Part shown: positions 11,787 to 21,312 of the stretch, one piece after another
Layout of the letters: each line of letters opens with the position of its first letter
How positions within the stretch are numbered: position 1 is the stretch's first letter
Source: Vicia villosa
Lineage: Eukaryota > Streptophyta > Magnoliopsida > Fabales > Fabaceae
Length of the DNA stretch: 64,000 nt
NCBI RefSeq assembly: GCF_029867415.1
Contig: NW_026705419.1
Span: forward strand, 186,001-250,000
Reading direction: 5' to 3'
Made by a program: the position numbers and the translations under genes
Notes under the pieces: model-generated
Database searches by the model: none
Told to the model about the DNA's origin: nothing
Seen by the model: the letters and a program-made list of their open reading frames with translations, nothing else

Positions 11787-11864
11787 TAGCTCAGTTGGCT
11801 TTGTTTTGTGTGGTGACCATGAAAACATGGGTTCAAGCCTTGGTGGAGACAAAACCATATTTTT
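11787..11864 (+). ncRNA. tRNA-like Pol III module 2 in LTR G
   Basis: The A box TAGCTCAGTTGG (11787-11798) is consensus. The B box is GGGTTCAAGCC (11829-11839), and a T5 run lies at 11860-11864. It is 152 bp after module 1 in the same orientation, and the sequences differ between boxes, so it is an old duplication or an independent capture. LTR D has one module, at the spacing of module 1. Confidence 0.58.
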
Positions 11865-12899
11865 ACCACTTTTCCCATTTAATTTTCTTTATAACTTCAA
11901 CCAATTAATTCACCCTTCAAATTAAATCATTTTTTCTTGATTTTTCACACACTTGTTATTTGATATACTTATTTTATGAATAATCAAAAAATTACAAAAA
12001 TACTATTTATTTGATGTATTTTTATTAGGCTTAAAATGGTGTATTTTTAAGTATTTTAAAATACTCTTAATACATGTTTTCCTTGAATTTTCCAAACCTA
12101 ATCTCTCATAAATATTTTAGTGATAAAACCCTAGTCATTTAGGTCTTAATTAGGTATAGACTTTGTTTTTACCCTAATTAAGTTGACTTTTGTCAATTTT
12201 CAAAACTGTTTCCTAACTTCAATTAAATAGACGATCATGGTTTTCAAACAACGAAATTTTGTATAATTTCAAATCTTCAACTGTTTTTTATAAACAGTAA
12301 ATCATTTTCAATGGGCCTCTATTAGAGTGTAAGACCCAACACCTTTTTCTTTTTCATAATTTTGTTTTCAAAAACTGTATTTACAAAATCTTCTCTCTGT
12401 TTTCAAAACATTCTTCTGGTATTTGAAGGGCATTATTCCCGGTGAAACTCTTCAGATACCTATGTGACCTAGTGTCCATCTTCACTTCTTCTGTTTTAAA
12501 TAAAACATTAAACTGTTTACAATAAATATTCAACTGTTATCAATAAACAACTAAGCTACTGGTAAGGCTTTGTACATACATCTTCAAAGGCCTCCACTCC
12601 ATCCAGGTTAGGCTTTATAGCTTTCCATATACAAGCTTTCATTTAAATTACTGTCAAATATAAATTGTATATATACTGTTTAGGAATACGGTTGAGTACA
12701 ACCTTAGGACAGATAAACTATATATATATTATAGGACTATGGCCTAGGATTGAGAATGTCTTTCCGGTGAAGGCTCTTTCCTAATTAGAAATCTTTAGTT
12801 CAAACCTCAAGATGAATTATTTCCGATGAAACATCTTGAAAAAAGCCTTAGAACCAAAATAGGATACATCCACCCAAGAGGAATTATTCCCGGTGAAAC

Positions 12900-14400
12900 C
12901 TCTTACCCATTTGCTTAGGGCAAAATTAAGTTCAAAACCACATAGCTTTCTCTTGTGCTATAACAAGGACCCTCGATGACCCTCGATTAGCCTCCTCTTG
13001 GGCTTTGTACAAGGACCCACAGGCTTCTTAAAAGCATTCCCAGCTTTCTCTTGAGCTTGTATACAAGGACCCATCAGGTTTCTTATAAACATAGGAACAG
13101 GTCTTTAGTTACCTTTTAGCCTACCCTGGTGAGTTTCTTCCACTCTTTAAACCAGACTTTAAACAAGCTAAGAATGTCTCAATCTCATATTGAGTTCACC
13201 TTTTGGAATGAGAGACATGGACAGTCTCTGTCACCTTTATCCTCAAATCTCCAATAATTTTCCTCCTTAGCAGAGTCTAGGTTCCATATCTGTCTATCCT
13301 CGGTCAGAGTCAGCCTTAATCTTGGGCTTTAAACAAGAAGTCTCAAATAGTTAATCACTCTTCCATTAAATCATGTTAACAAAATTCCCTGGAAAGGGTT
13401 AGCCTCCAAAATCAGTCCTTTAAAGTCATAATTCCCTGGAAAGGGTTAGCTTCCAAAAATTCAACTTTCAAAAGATAAAACTCTCCAGCAGAGTAAACCC
13501 TTGGAAAGGGTCAGCCTCCAAAATCAATCCTTCAAATCCAAATTCCCTGGAAAGGGTTAGCTTCCAAATCATCTTTCAAACCTTCAAACTCCTCAATAGA
13601 GTCTAGGTCAATCACTCAAACAAATTCCCCAGTAGAGTCAATCTTCAAACCTAGGTCTTTCATTCATCAGTTCCTGCTTGACAAAGGCACAATCCTTAGT
13701 AGGGTCAACCCTCCGTCTCCAAACAATAGAGTAATCCTCAACAAAAATCCCCTATGAGTCAAGAGATCCTACACTAGTAGATCTTTCCCCATTTAAAAGT
13801 CAGCCTCAACCTTGGGCTTTGTACAAGGCACACACTCCCTTTAAAGTCAAAACCCTCCTCATATGTATTCCCCTAGAGAGTTAGCCTCAACCTTGGGCTT
13901 TGTACAAGGCAGATAATAGAGTCTCCCCAGTGAGTCCTTCACCATCAAGTAGCCACAACCTTGGGCTTTGTACAAGGCAGATAAACCACATTCCATGTGT
14001 CAAAAGATTCCTAACCTTCAGGATCTTTTCCCCAAAGAGTCATCCATACTCAGTTTCCTCAACAGTAGCCACAACCTTGGGCTTCATACAAGGCAGAAAA
14101 TAATAACTTCCCTAGCTAAGAGTTAGCCACAACCTTAGGCTTCATACAAGGCACAAAATAGAGTCTCCCTAGGTAGAGTCAGCCACAATTCTGGGCTTTG
14201 TACAGAACACTAAATAAACCTTTCAATCATAAAACAAAATAAACACTCTCCAGCTAGAGTCAGCCTCAATTCTAGGCTTTGTACAGAACACAAAATTTCT
14301 TAGTTTAAGTTAATTTCCAGTGGAGTCATCTCCCAGAGTCAATAAAATCAATCAAAAAGCCTCAAGCTTGGGCCTCATACAAGCTAGCTAAAATCAAATC
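12900..14400 (+). repeat. Covarying hairpin family H2 (loop GGCTTTGTA) in LTR G
   Basis: At least ten dispersed copies with stem variants that remain paired: CCTTG/CAAGG (13810, 13891, 13959, 14075), TCTTG/CAAGA (near 13329), TTCTG/CAGAA (14189-14207) and AGCTTG/CAAGCT (14365-14385). The loop is constant, GGCTTTGTA or GGCTTCATA. Copies follow AGCCTCAA or AGCCACAA and sit among imperfect spacers such as TTCCCTGGAAAGGGTTAGC, itself a palindrome. A further copy lies past the solo LTR at 15925-15943. Function unknown. Confidence 0.75.
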
Positions 14401-14559
14401 TTTCATACAGTAGATAGACATAGCTTATCTCTATAGAGAAATATTTCTCCTATCTCACCACATTCAAACAAACAAACAAGCATTTCAATTTCAATTTTAA
14501 TCATTCTCCCATTTAGGATTTTGAAAGACATGCTCTGGAAAGTTAACCCAGGCATGTGT

Positions 14560-15708
14560 TGTTAGAACAAGATTTGTTCTGATCAATATTCTTAGTTTTG
14601 ATGATAACAATGTATATGAATTTTGTATGAGATAATGTGGTACTCTAATACTATGCAATTTGCATTTCAGGAATTATATAAAGAGTATGCACAAAATCAG
14701 CGCAAGAAGCATTGACTCAGAAGGTTCAGCATGCAACATCAAAACATGGTCTGGCAAGACATCAGAAGATGGTCAAGCAGAATCAGAACATGGTCTATGG
14801 AAGCATCAGAAGAACTTGAGATCAGAAGCAGAAGCATTGAAGTTCTCATGGTATCACGCTAAGAAGCACTTCAAGGCCAGAAGACAAGAAGATGCTCTGC
14901 ACCAAGCTGTTTGACTCTGATGATATTCAAACGTTGTTTACACAAACATCATATCAGAAGCAAGTACTAGCTGGCAGGCTACGCTGACTGACAAAAGGAA
15001 CGTTGAAAGCTATTAAAGGCAACGTCAGTAGACACAGCGAAAGCAAGGCTCGAGGTAGTTGACAAAAGAGTGAAACATTAAATGCAATGCTGTACGGATC
15101 ACGCAAAGCATTAAATGCTCCCAACGGTCATCTTCTCAAACGCCTATATATTGAAGTTCTGATGAGAAGCAAGGTTACGAATTCTGAATACAACACTTGC
15201 GCAAAATATACAGACGCTGTCAAATTCAAAAAGCTCTCAAACTTCATCTTCAACCTCACTACATTGCTGTTGTAATATACTGGTGACATTAAGCTTAAAC
15301 TTAAGAGAAAATCACAGTTGTGATAATAGCTTTATTAGAAGCATTGTAACTCTTAGAATTTGTTTACATTAAGTTGTAAGAACTAGAGTGATCAGGTTGT
15401 TGATCAGTATACTCTAGAAAGTCTTAGAGGGTATCTAAGTAGATTGTTCCTAGAGTGATCAGGTTGTGATCAGTATACTCTAGAAGACTTAGAAGTTTTC
15501 TAAGTGGAAAACCATTGTAATCTTGTGTGATTAGTGGATTAAACCCTCAGGTGAGGTAAATCACTCCAAGGGGGTGGACTGGAGTAGTTTAGTTAACAAC
15601 GAACCAGGATAAAAATCATTGTGCAAATTGTTTTTATCTTACTAGTTTTAAAGCTACACTTATTCAAACCCCCCCCCCCCCCATTTCTAAGTGTTTTTCT
15701 ATCCTTCA
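14560..15708 (+). mobile_element. Solo LTR of a SIRE-like copia element (S3), 1149 bp
   Basis: The LTR begins TGTTAGAACAAG and ends TTTCTATCCTTCA. Direct 5-bp duplications TGTGT lie at 14555-14559 and 15709-15713. No internal region is attached, so it is a product of unequal recombination between two LTRs. It belongs to the same subfamily as the 5' LTR of S2 (shared CGCCTATATATTGAAG and the TACAACACTTG segment). A C14 run lies near its end. Confidence 0.93.
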
Positions 15709-16543
15709 TGTGTAACTTTCCCTAATTTGGTTGAGAATCCTTCTTTCATTCAAGAGACATTTGACTGGTATACTTGCACATACACAAGTAAGGTCCCTCT
15801 CTTAATGAAATGAATTCAGCTTTTCTGTCACTTTAAATGTTTGTGGTGGAATAGTAGAAATACCTCTCTGTAAAGATGATTTCATGTCTCTTTACTGTAA
15901 ACAGAGATTTAATTCAAGCTTCAACCTTGAGCTTCAAGCAAGGCACCCAAAAATAATTAATTTCCCTAATTAGTTCTCCGAACTACAAAAAGCTCTGACT
16001 TCCATTAGGGATATGTAGGCATGGGGTTCACAAGGAATCTCAGCGAGCTAATCAAAAACCAAAAATAGTCTGTCTGTCTGTCTTTCATTCAATTCAATTT
16101 TCCCTCCTAATAAAAAGGAGAAACTTTCCCAATCAATCAGCAACAAACACAAACACATAGACACAGAGAAGGTTCCCGTAGAGTACTACGGATATGTAGG
16201 GTGCTTAAAACCTTCCCTATGTATAACCGACCTCCCGGACTCCAGAATTTCTAGTCTAGGTGAATCTCCACACTTAGCAAACTCCTAGGGTTTATTTGAG
16301 ATCTTTTTCCCCTTCCTCTTTAGTAGGATAATTAAAAAGTTTGTGTGTTATCGTAGGAAGAACTGAAACAAAATTCATCCCGCCACGGGCGCATTCTCCT
16401 TCCAAATTTCGCGTGAAGGGTCTAGAGTGTTGTCCTCCCAAGTGAAACGGGGAGGTAAAAAAACGACACCACAACTAGATGTTGTCGGAAAAAGAGCAGT
16501 AAAAAGCAGAGTGTGTGAGATTTCTTATCCGACTACAACAAAG

Positions 16544-17400
16544 ATGTGTCCACCGCCTGAAAAAATTAAAACCAAATGAGGGGTTATGAAGAAAGAGAAG
16601 AGACATGTGGGATATGATGTTTATCGTGATCCTTCGGGATATGAGTATGTTGATCAAGCACCCTCGAGTTCTCAAAAATATTCAAAGAGGTTATGTTCAC
16701 AATTATCCCAAACCTCAAAAAAATAAAGAATCTGATAAATACATTGTATAATTTCCAGATTACATCAGACCATTTATTGATGACATTGTTGATGTAAGAT
16801 ATGATGGAAATTGTGGGTTTAGAGCCATTGCATCTTTGCATGGTTATGGCACAGATGGATGGTCAATGGTTCGTTAGGATTTGGAGAAAGAAAGTATAGG
16901 TCCTAGAAGCAAGTTGTATGAGGAATTATTTGGTAAACGCCTTTCACAAGTGAGATCATCATTGGTGATAGAAACTTTAGGACAACAGCCACCAAATAAA
17001 CGGATGACGTTACCTGATATGGGCTATTTAATAACTAATCGGTATAACGTTGTTCTCGTCTCATTAGGTTACCCTAGTTTGAGTTACTTTCCTATGACGA
17101 GTGCACATTCACCTAATGCATCTATTTACTACATTGGATTTGTAAATGGAAACCATTGGGTTCAATTAATTAGTAACACAACTTTGTATACAGGTAATTA
17201 GTAACACAACTTTGGAAACCATTGACTTTCTTATGATATTTATTTTATATACAGGTAAACATGAATGAAGGATTTCCGTTGCCACCTGTCACAACTGATT
17301 GGAAGAAATATCGCACAAAAGATGCGACTTCTTGGATGGTAGGATTTGTCGGGTGGCTACAACATTGCCAACATCTTACGCCTATACTGCCAAAATATGT
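16544..17400 (+). pseudogene. OTU-type cysteine protease remnant of a MULE/FAR1-like gene
   Basis: An exon near 16544-16730 encodes a basic linker ending in a YDVYRDPS motif and contains a stop at 16577-16579. After an acceptor CAG near 16757 comes DVRYDGNCGFRAIASLHGYG with the OTU catalytic Asp/Cys block (16791 onward). An in-frame TAG at 16875-16877 interrupts the segment, which then runs open to 17201 and includes GNHWVQL, a candidate catalytic His. A short further exon-like piece follows at 17260-17407. This combination is known from the C-terminal part of plant MULE-related genes. No transposase domain or terminal repeats were seen. Premature stops make it a relic. Confidence 0.72.
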
Positions 17401-17407
17401 TAGATTA

Positions 17408-17594
17408 TGAGATATTGGATTATGAGATATACTATTTTGTTAGATTATCACATATTGGATTTAGATATGTCGGACTATGAGATATACTATTTTGTTGACA
17501 AATAATTTTAAGCGTCAAAATACTAAATATAAAATATGTATCATAATATAGCAATAATCTCATAATAATACAGAAGTCTCAAAGTAAAACATAA
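17408..17594. other. Short AT-rich spacer
   Basis: The stretch contains three near-repeats of GATTATGAGATAT / GACTATGAGATATACTATTTTG. No coding or structural feature seen. Confidence 0.4.
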
Positions 17595-18060
17595 GAATGA
17601 ACATAAAACATAACATCAATCAGACTCATTATCGTAAGTAATTGGTCCTTCCCTAGGTAATGGTTCGCCATGTGCAACTCTGAGTGCCCGAAATATATCA
17701 ACAAACTGTTCGTCATTATGATGTGCGTAATGACGCTATAAGAAATGATGAAGCTCATGATAAATATAAGATAACCTCGGGTCTGACGCTCCTTCTTCAT
17801 AGACAGGAACTGGTACCTCCCTCGGTTGATCACGTCGTGGTGCTATCAAACGAGGATGTGACACCGTATAATACCACACCAAATAATCACCGTCTATCTC
17901 ATATGGTATGGTGGGAAACACAACTGGGGTACCATCGGGGGCTCGGATCACCCACAACACACTCTGCACATATGTAGCCCACTCAACATCCACATCAAGT
18001 GTGTCTACATTAGGAGGAGCAATCGGTATGTACTGTTTGTATCCAAACTGACGCATGCAT
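17595..18060 (-). pseudogene. Plant mobile domain (aminotransferase-like) fragment
   Basis: The minus-strand frame 18056-17736 begins with an RQFGYKQYIPIAPP motif, followed by a W-rich segment including DYLVWYYTVSHPR. This is the C-terminal signature of the plant mobile domain found in MULE-associated and phosphatase-7-like genes. The N-terminal domain is not recognisable to the right. It lies tail-to-tail with the OTU remnant. The assignment rests on remembered family motifs. Confidence 0.58.
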
Positions 18061-19087
18061 TTATCAGGTAAATATATAGAACTACATTAGAAGTATCTTC
18101 CTGAGAGAACTCGTCGGAGCAGCGTTTCGTTCATCTCATCCTCTCTCGAGGATCCATCATAACCTCGAGAGGTGTTATTAACGGGTCAACATGGGAAGAG
18201 ACTTTGTGGTTGACATGTGGTCCGATGTTCGTAGACCATCAGTTGAGCTTGTAGGTATTAAGGGTTAGACAGAGCATCATGACTGCGGGAATGCTGAATA
18301 CAAATGTAGAATTTCATTTGACATAGACTCTGTATAGCTATGTATGGTACACTTGAGCATGCATGAAGATTGGATCGTGGTTGTAGGTTAACTGTGGGAT
18401 TTCATTTTTCATCAGTGGAATCTTGTGCGAAGTTGTTGAATATCAATGATATAGTCATGGAATGTTACAGCATTGTGGCTTGCAGTGACGATTGTTACGT
18501 CCAAAACTGAAATGAGGATCGAAGTAAGGAGCCTTGATTGTATGAATAAGGGTAAACCTGGAACAACCATACTGAGCATCGGGAAGTTAGGATTTAAGAC
18601 CCAGAATTTGGAGATCTCCTAACGACATTGTATGGACTCGAGTGGAGAATAATTTGAAGTGTCGTCGCAGAAGTGACGTTGTGGCAGTAATTCTCGAATG
18701 GGGAGTAATTCAAGGAGCTGAGTGAATCAGTAATGTGTATTGAGCAAGGGTGAGCACACGAGAGATTGAACGGCGAATGTCCGACATGAGACGCCGCTAG
18801 GGTTCTGGAGTTATGGAAGTCCAGTATAGAACAGTGAAGGTCTAGGACCTTGTAAGAATCTTTTCCCATGTATGTCAAAACAAAGTATCTGAAGAGATGT
18901 GTTGAGTAAGGATTAGGGTTTTGGTTATGAGTAGTGGAGCATAAGTGTTTCGATGGGTTGTGCTTTCTCGGATGGAGCAACTTTCGGACGGAGTCGGAAG
19001 ATCTATCCAAGGGAGGGACACGAAGACATCATTGTCATTATGATCGAAAAGAATTCAAGGACGAATTCTATTTAAGGAGGGAGAGAA
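18061..19087 (+). other. Unassigned sequence upstream of a chromovirus LTR
   Basis: About 1 kb with no recognisable gene. The last 35 bp (GAATTCAAGGACGAATTCT, then AAGGAGGGAGAGAA at 19074-19087) look like the end of a chromovirus pol and its polypurine tract, so at least the right part probably belongs to that element. A 138-codon minus-strand frame at 18594-19010 has no domain and is judged chance. Confidence 0.4.
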
Positions 19088-19720
19088 TGTAACACCCCGA
19101 TTCTCCGACACCGGTAATTATCATTTAATTGGTTAAATGGTAATTAAAGGGCACATTGGTCTTACTCCAATTGATGAGTAGCATGTACATTTATATACTA
19201 AGTTTGATCATAAGTGAGTTAGTTGAGCAATTAGAAGTGAAGAGAATAGTTAGAACCAAAGAATATTGGTTAGAAACCAACCATATGGCAAGGGTGTAAT
19301 TAAAGCCTAGTTGGAGGGCATAACGGATAATAATCTCTTGTTGCATGGACATAATAATATCTTGGTGGAATATTATATGCCAAATCAGAATTTTATAAAA
19401 GAGAAACTTGGAAACAAAGGAAAGGAAGAAGAACTTATGTTCAACAAAGTCATTTTCGCAACAATGGTGCAGCACCCACTAAAAAGGTAATATTTCTCTG
19501 CTCGTAACTTCGATTGGAACGATTTAGGACTTTTCGGAAAGCTAACGAAATTCTCTATGATTTGAATATATGTTTCGCATTCATAGGTACTGTATTGATG
19601 GAGATAAACAGGTTTGAAATTGAGTGATCCATGCTGAAAGTGTGAATAAGAGGGTTACGGGTTTGTTCATGTTAGAAGTGAAGTTTTGATCAAGAGGCAA
19701 GTTCAATGGCAGCAAAGAAC
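19088..19720 (+). mobile_element. Tekay-like chromovirus LTR fragment
   Basis: The start TGTAACACCCCGATTCTCC directly follows a purine tract. TGTAACACCCCG is the typical LTR start of Del/Tekay chromoviruses. The segment breaks off at 19720 where the S2 LTR begins. The remainder is not found to the right of S2. Confidence 0.55.
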
Positions 19721-20011
19721 TGTTAGAACAAGATTTGTTCTGATCAATATTCTTAGTTTTGATGATAACAATGTATATGAATTTTATATGAGAGAATGTG
19801 GTACTCTAATACTATGCAATTTCCATTTCAGGAATTATATAATGAGTATGCACAAAATCAGCGCAAGAAGCACTGACTCAGAAGGTTCAGCATGCAACAT
19901 CATAACATGGTCTGGCAAGACATCAGAAGATGGTCAAGCAGAATCAAAACATGGGTCTATGGAAGCATCAGAAGGACTTGAGATCAGAAGCAGAAGCACT
20001 GAAGTTCTCAT
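19721..20011 (+). mobile_element. S2 5' LTR, left part
   Basis: It begins TGTTAGAACAAGATTTG and is broken after GTTCTCAT by S1. Its last five bases, CTCAT, are repeated at 28887-28891, and the LTR sequence resumes there. Confidence 0.92.
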
Positions 20012-21226
20012 TGTTAGAACAAGATTTGTTCTGATCAATTATCTTAGTTTTGATGATAACAATAATATGAATTTTGCTTAAGGTAATATGGTACTCTAAT
20101 CCAATGCAATTTCCTTTTCAGGAAATATATAAAGAGTATGCATAATTCAGCGCTCAGAAGCTTTGTCTCAAAGGGTTCAGCATGCAACATCAGAACATGG
20201 TCTGGCAAGACATCAGAAGATGGTCGAAGCAGAATCAGAACATGGGTCTATGGAAGCATCAGAAGAACATGAGATCAGAAGCACTGAAGTTCTGATGGTA
20301 TCACGCTCAGAAGCACTTCAAGGTCAGAAGATCAGAAGATGCTTTGCACCAAGCTGTTTGACTCTGATGATATTCAAACGTTGTATTCACAAACATCAGA
20401 TCAGAAGGAAGTACAAGTGGCAAGCTACGCTGACTGACAAAAGGAACGTTAAAAGCTATTATAGGCAACGTCAGTAGACACAGCGTGAACAAGGCTCGAG
20501 GTAGTTGACAAAAGCGTATAACATTAAATGCGATGCTGTATGGAACACGCAAAGCATTAAATGCACTCAACGGTCATCTTCTCCAACGCCTATAAATATG
20601 AAGTTCTGATGAGAAGCAAGGTTAATGATTCTAACGATTCTGCACAAAACAACTCATATTAACTTGCTGAAACTCGGTTCTACTCAAAGCTCAGAATCTT
20701 CATCTTCATCAAAGCTCACTACATTGCTGTTGTAATATATTAGTGAGATTAAGCTTAAACGTTAAGAGAAATATCACAGTTTGTGATTATAGCTTTTAAG
20801 AAGCAATTGTAATACTCTTAGAATTGATTACATTAAGTTGTAAGGAACTAGAGTGATCGTGTGGATCAGAATACTCTAGGAAGTCTTAGAGGTTATCTAA
20901 GCAGGTTGTAACTAGAGTGATCGTGTGGATCAGAATACTCTAGAAAGTCTTAGAGGGTATCTAAGCAGTTGTTCCTGGAGTGATCAGTGTGTGATCAGAA
21001 GACTCTGGAAGACTTAGTTGCTGACTAAGTGGAGAACCATTGTAATCCGTGCGATTAGTGGATTAAATCCTCAGTTGAGGTAAATCATCTCTGCGGGGGT
21101 GGACTGGAGTAGTTTAGTTAACAACGAACCAGGATAAAAATAACTGTGCAATTTATTTTTATCTGTCAAGTTTTTAAAGCTACACTTATTCAAACCCCCC
21201 CTTTCTAAGTGTTTTTCTATCCTTCA
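20012..21226 (+). mobile_element. S1 5' LTR
   Basis: The LTR runs from TGTTAGAACAAG to CTATCCTTCA. It contains a TATA-like CCTATAAATATG near 20590 and a repeated CTAGAGTGATC...CTCTAG module, three times between 20847 and 21008. The module recurs in all SIRE LTR copies in the window. Confidence 0.95.
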
Positions 21227-21228
21227 AT

Positions 21229-21240
21229 TGGCATCAGAGC
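21229..21240 (+). promoter_or_regulatory. Primer-binding site of S1
   Basis: TGGCATCAGAGC lies 2 bp after the 5' LTR. It is complementary to the 3' end of initiator tRNA-Met (site consensus TGGTATCAGAGC) except for one base. S2 has the same variant at 29738-29749. Confidence 0.85.
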
Positions 21241-21312
21241 GCCGGTTCTAAGGTGCAAGCACTTAACCGTGTTTAGAAAAGATTCAGGAAGAGAAAAACG
21301 CTTCAGTAAAAG

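Larger units (their letters stand above)
10051..16468 (+). mobile_element. Older Tat-like LTR G (5' part missing, split by a solo SIRE LTR)
   Basis: The segment has LTR architecture matching LTR D (58140-63229, minus): TATA box CCTATAAATAG, a tRNA-like module about 960 bp further on, ATTCCCGGTGAAA phrases, hairpins with loop GGCTTTGTA, and a terminal block similar to other Tat LTR ends (GGTGCTTAAAACCTTCCC near 16200). The probable 3' end is AACGACA at 16468. The beginning is absent because O1 sits there. Small open frames inside have no recognisable domain. No primer site follows, so it may be a solo LTR or a truncated element. Confidence 0.68.

Noticed and set aside
11635..11864. Functional tRNA genes
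   Set aside because: A and B boxes are good but acceptor, D and anticodon stems do not pair convincingly, so only tRNA-like modules are claimed.
11639..11878. Minus-strand 79-codon open frame
   Set aside because: It lies across the two tRNA-like modules of LTR G and has no protein signature.
18594..19010. Minus-strand 138-codon open frame
   Set aside because: Low-complexity Ser/His/Asn composition, no domain, no promoter context, and opposite in strand to the adjacent chromovirus remnant.
19716..19720. AGAAC as target duplication of S2
   Set aside because: The bases after the S2 3' LTR are GGTGA, so no duplication exists.
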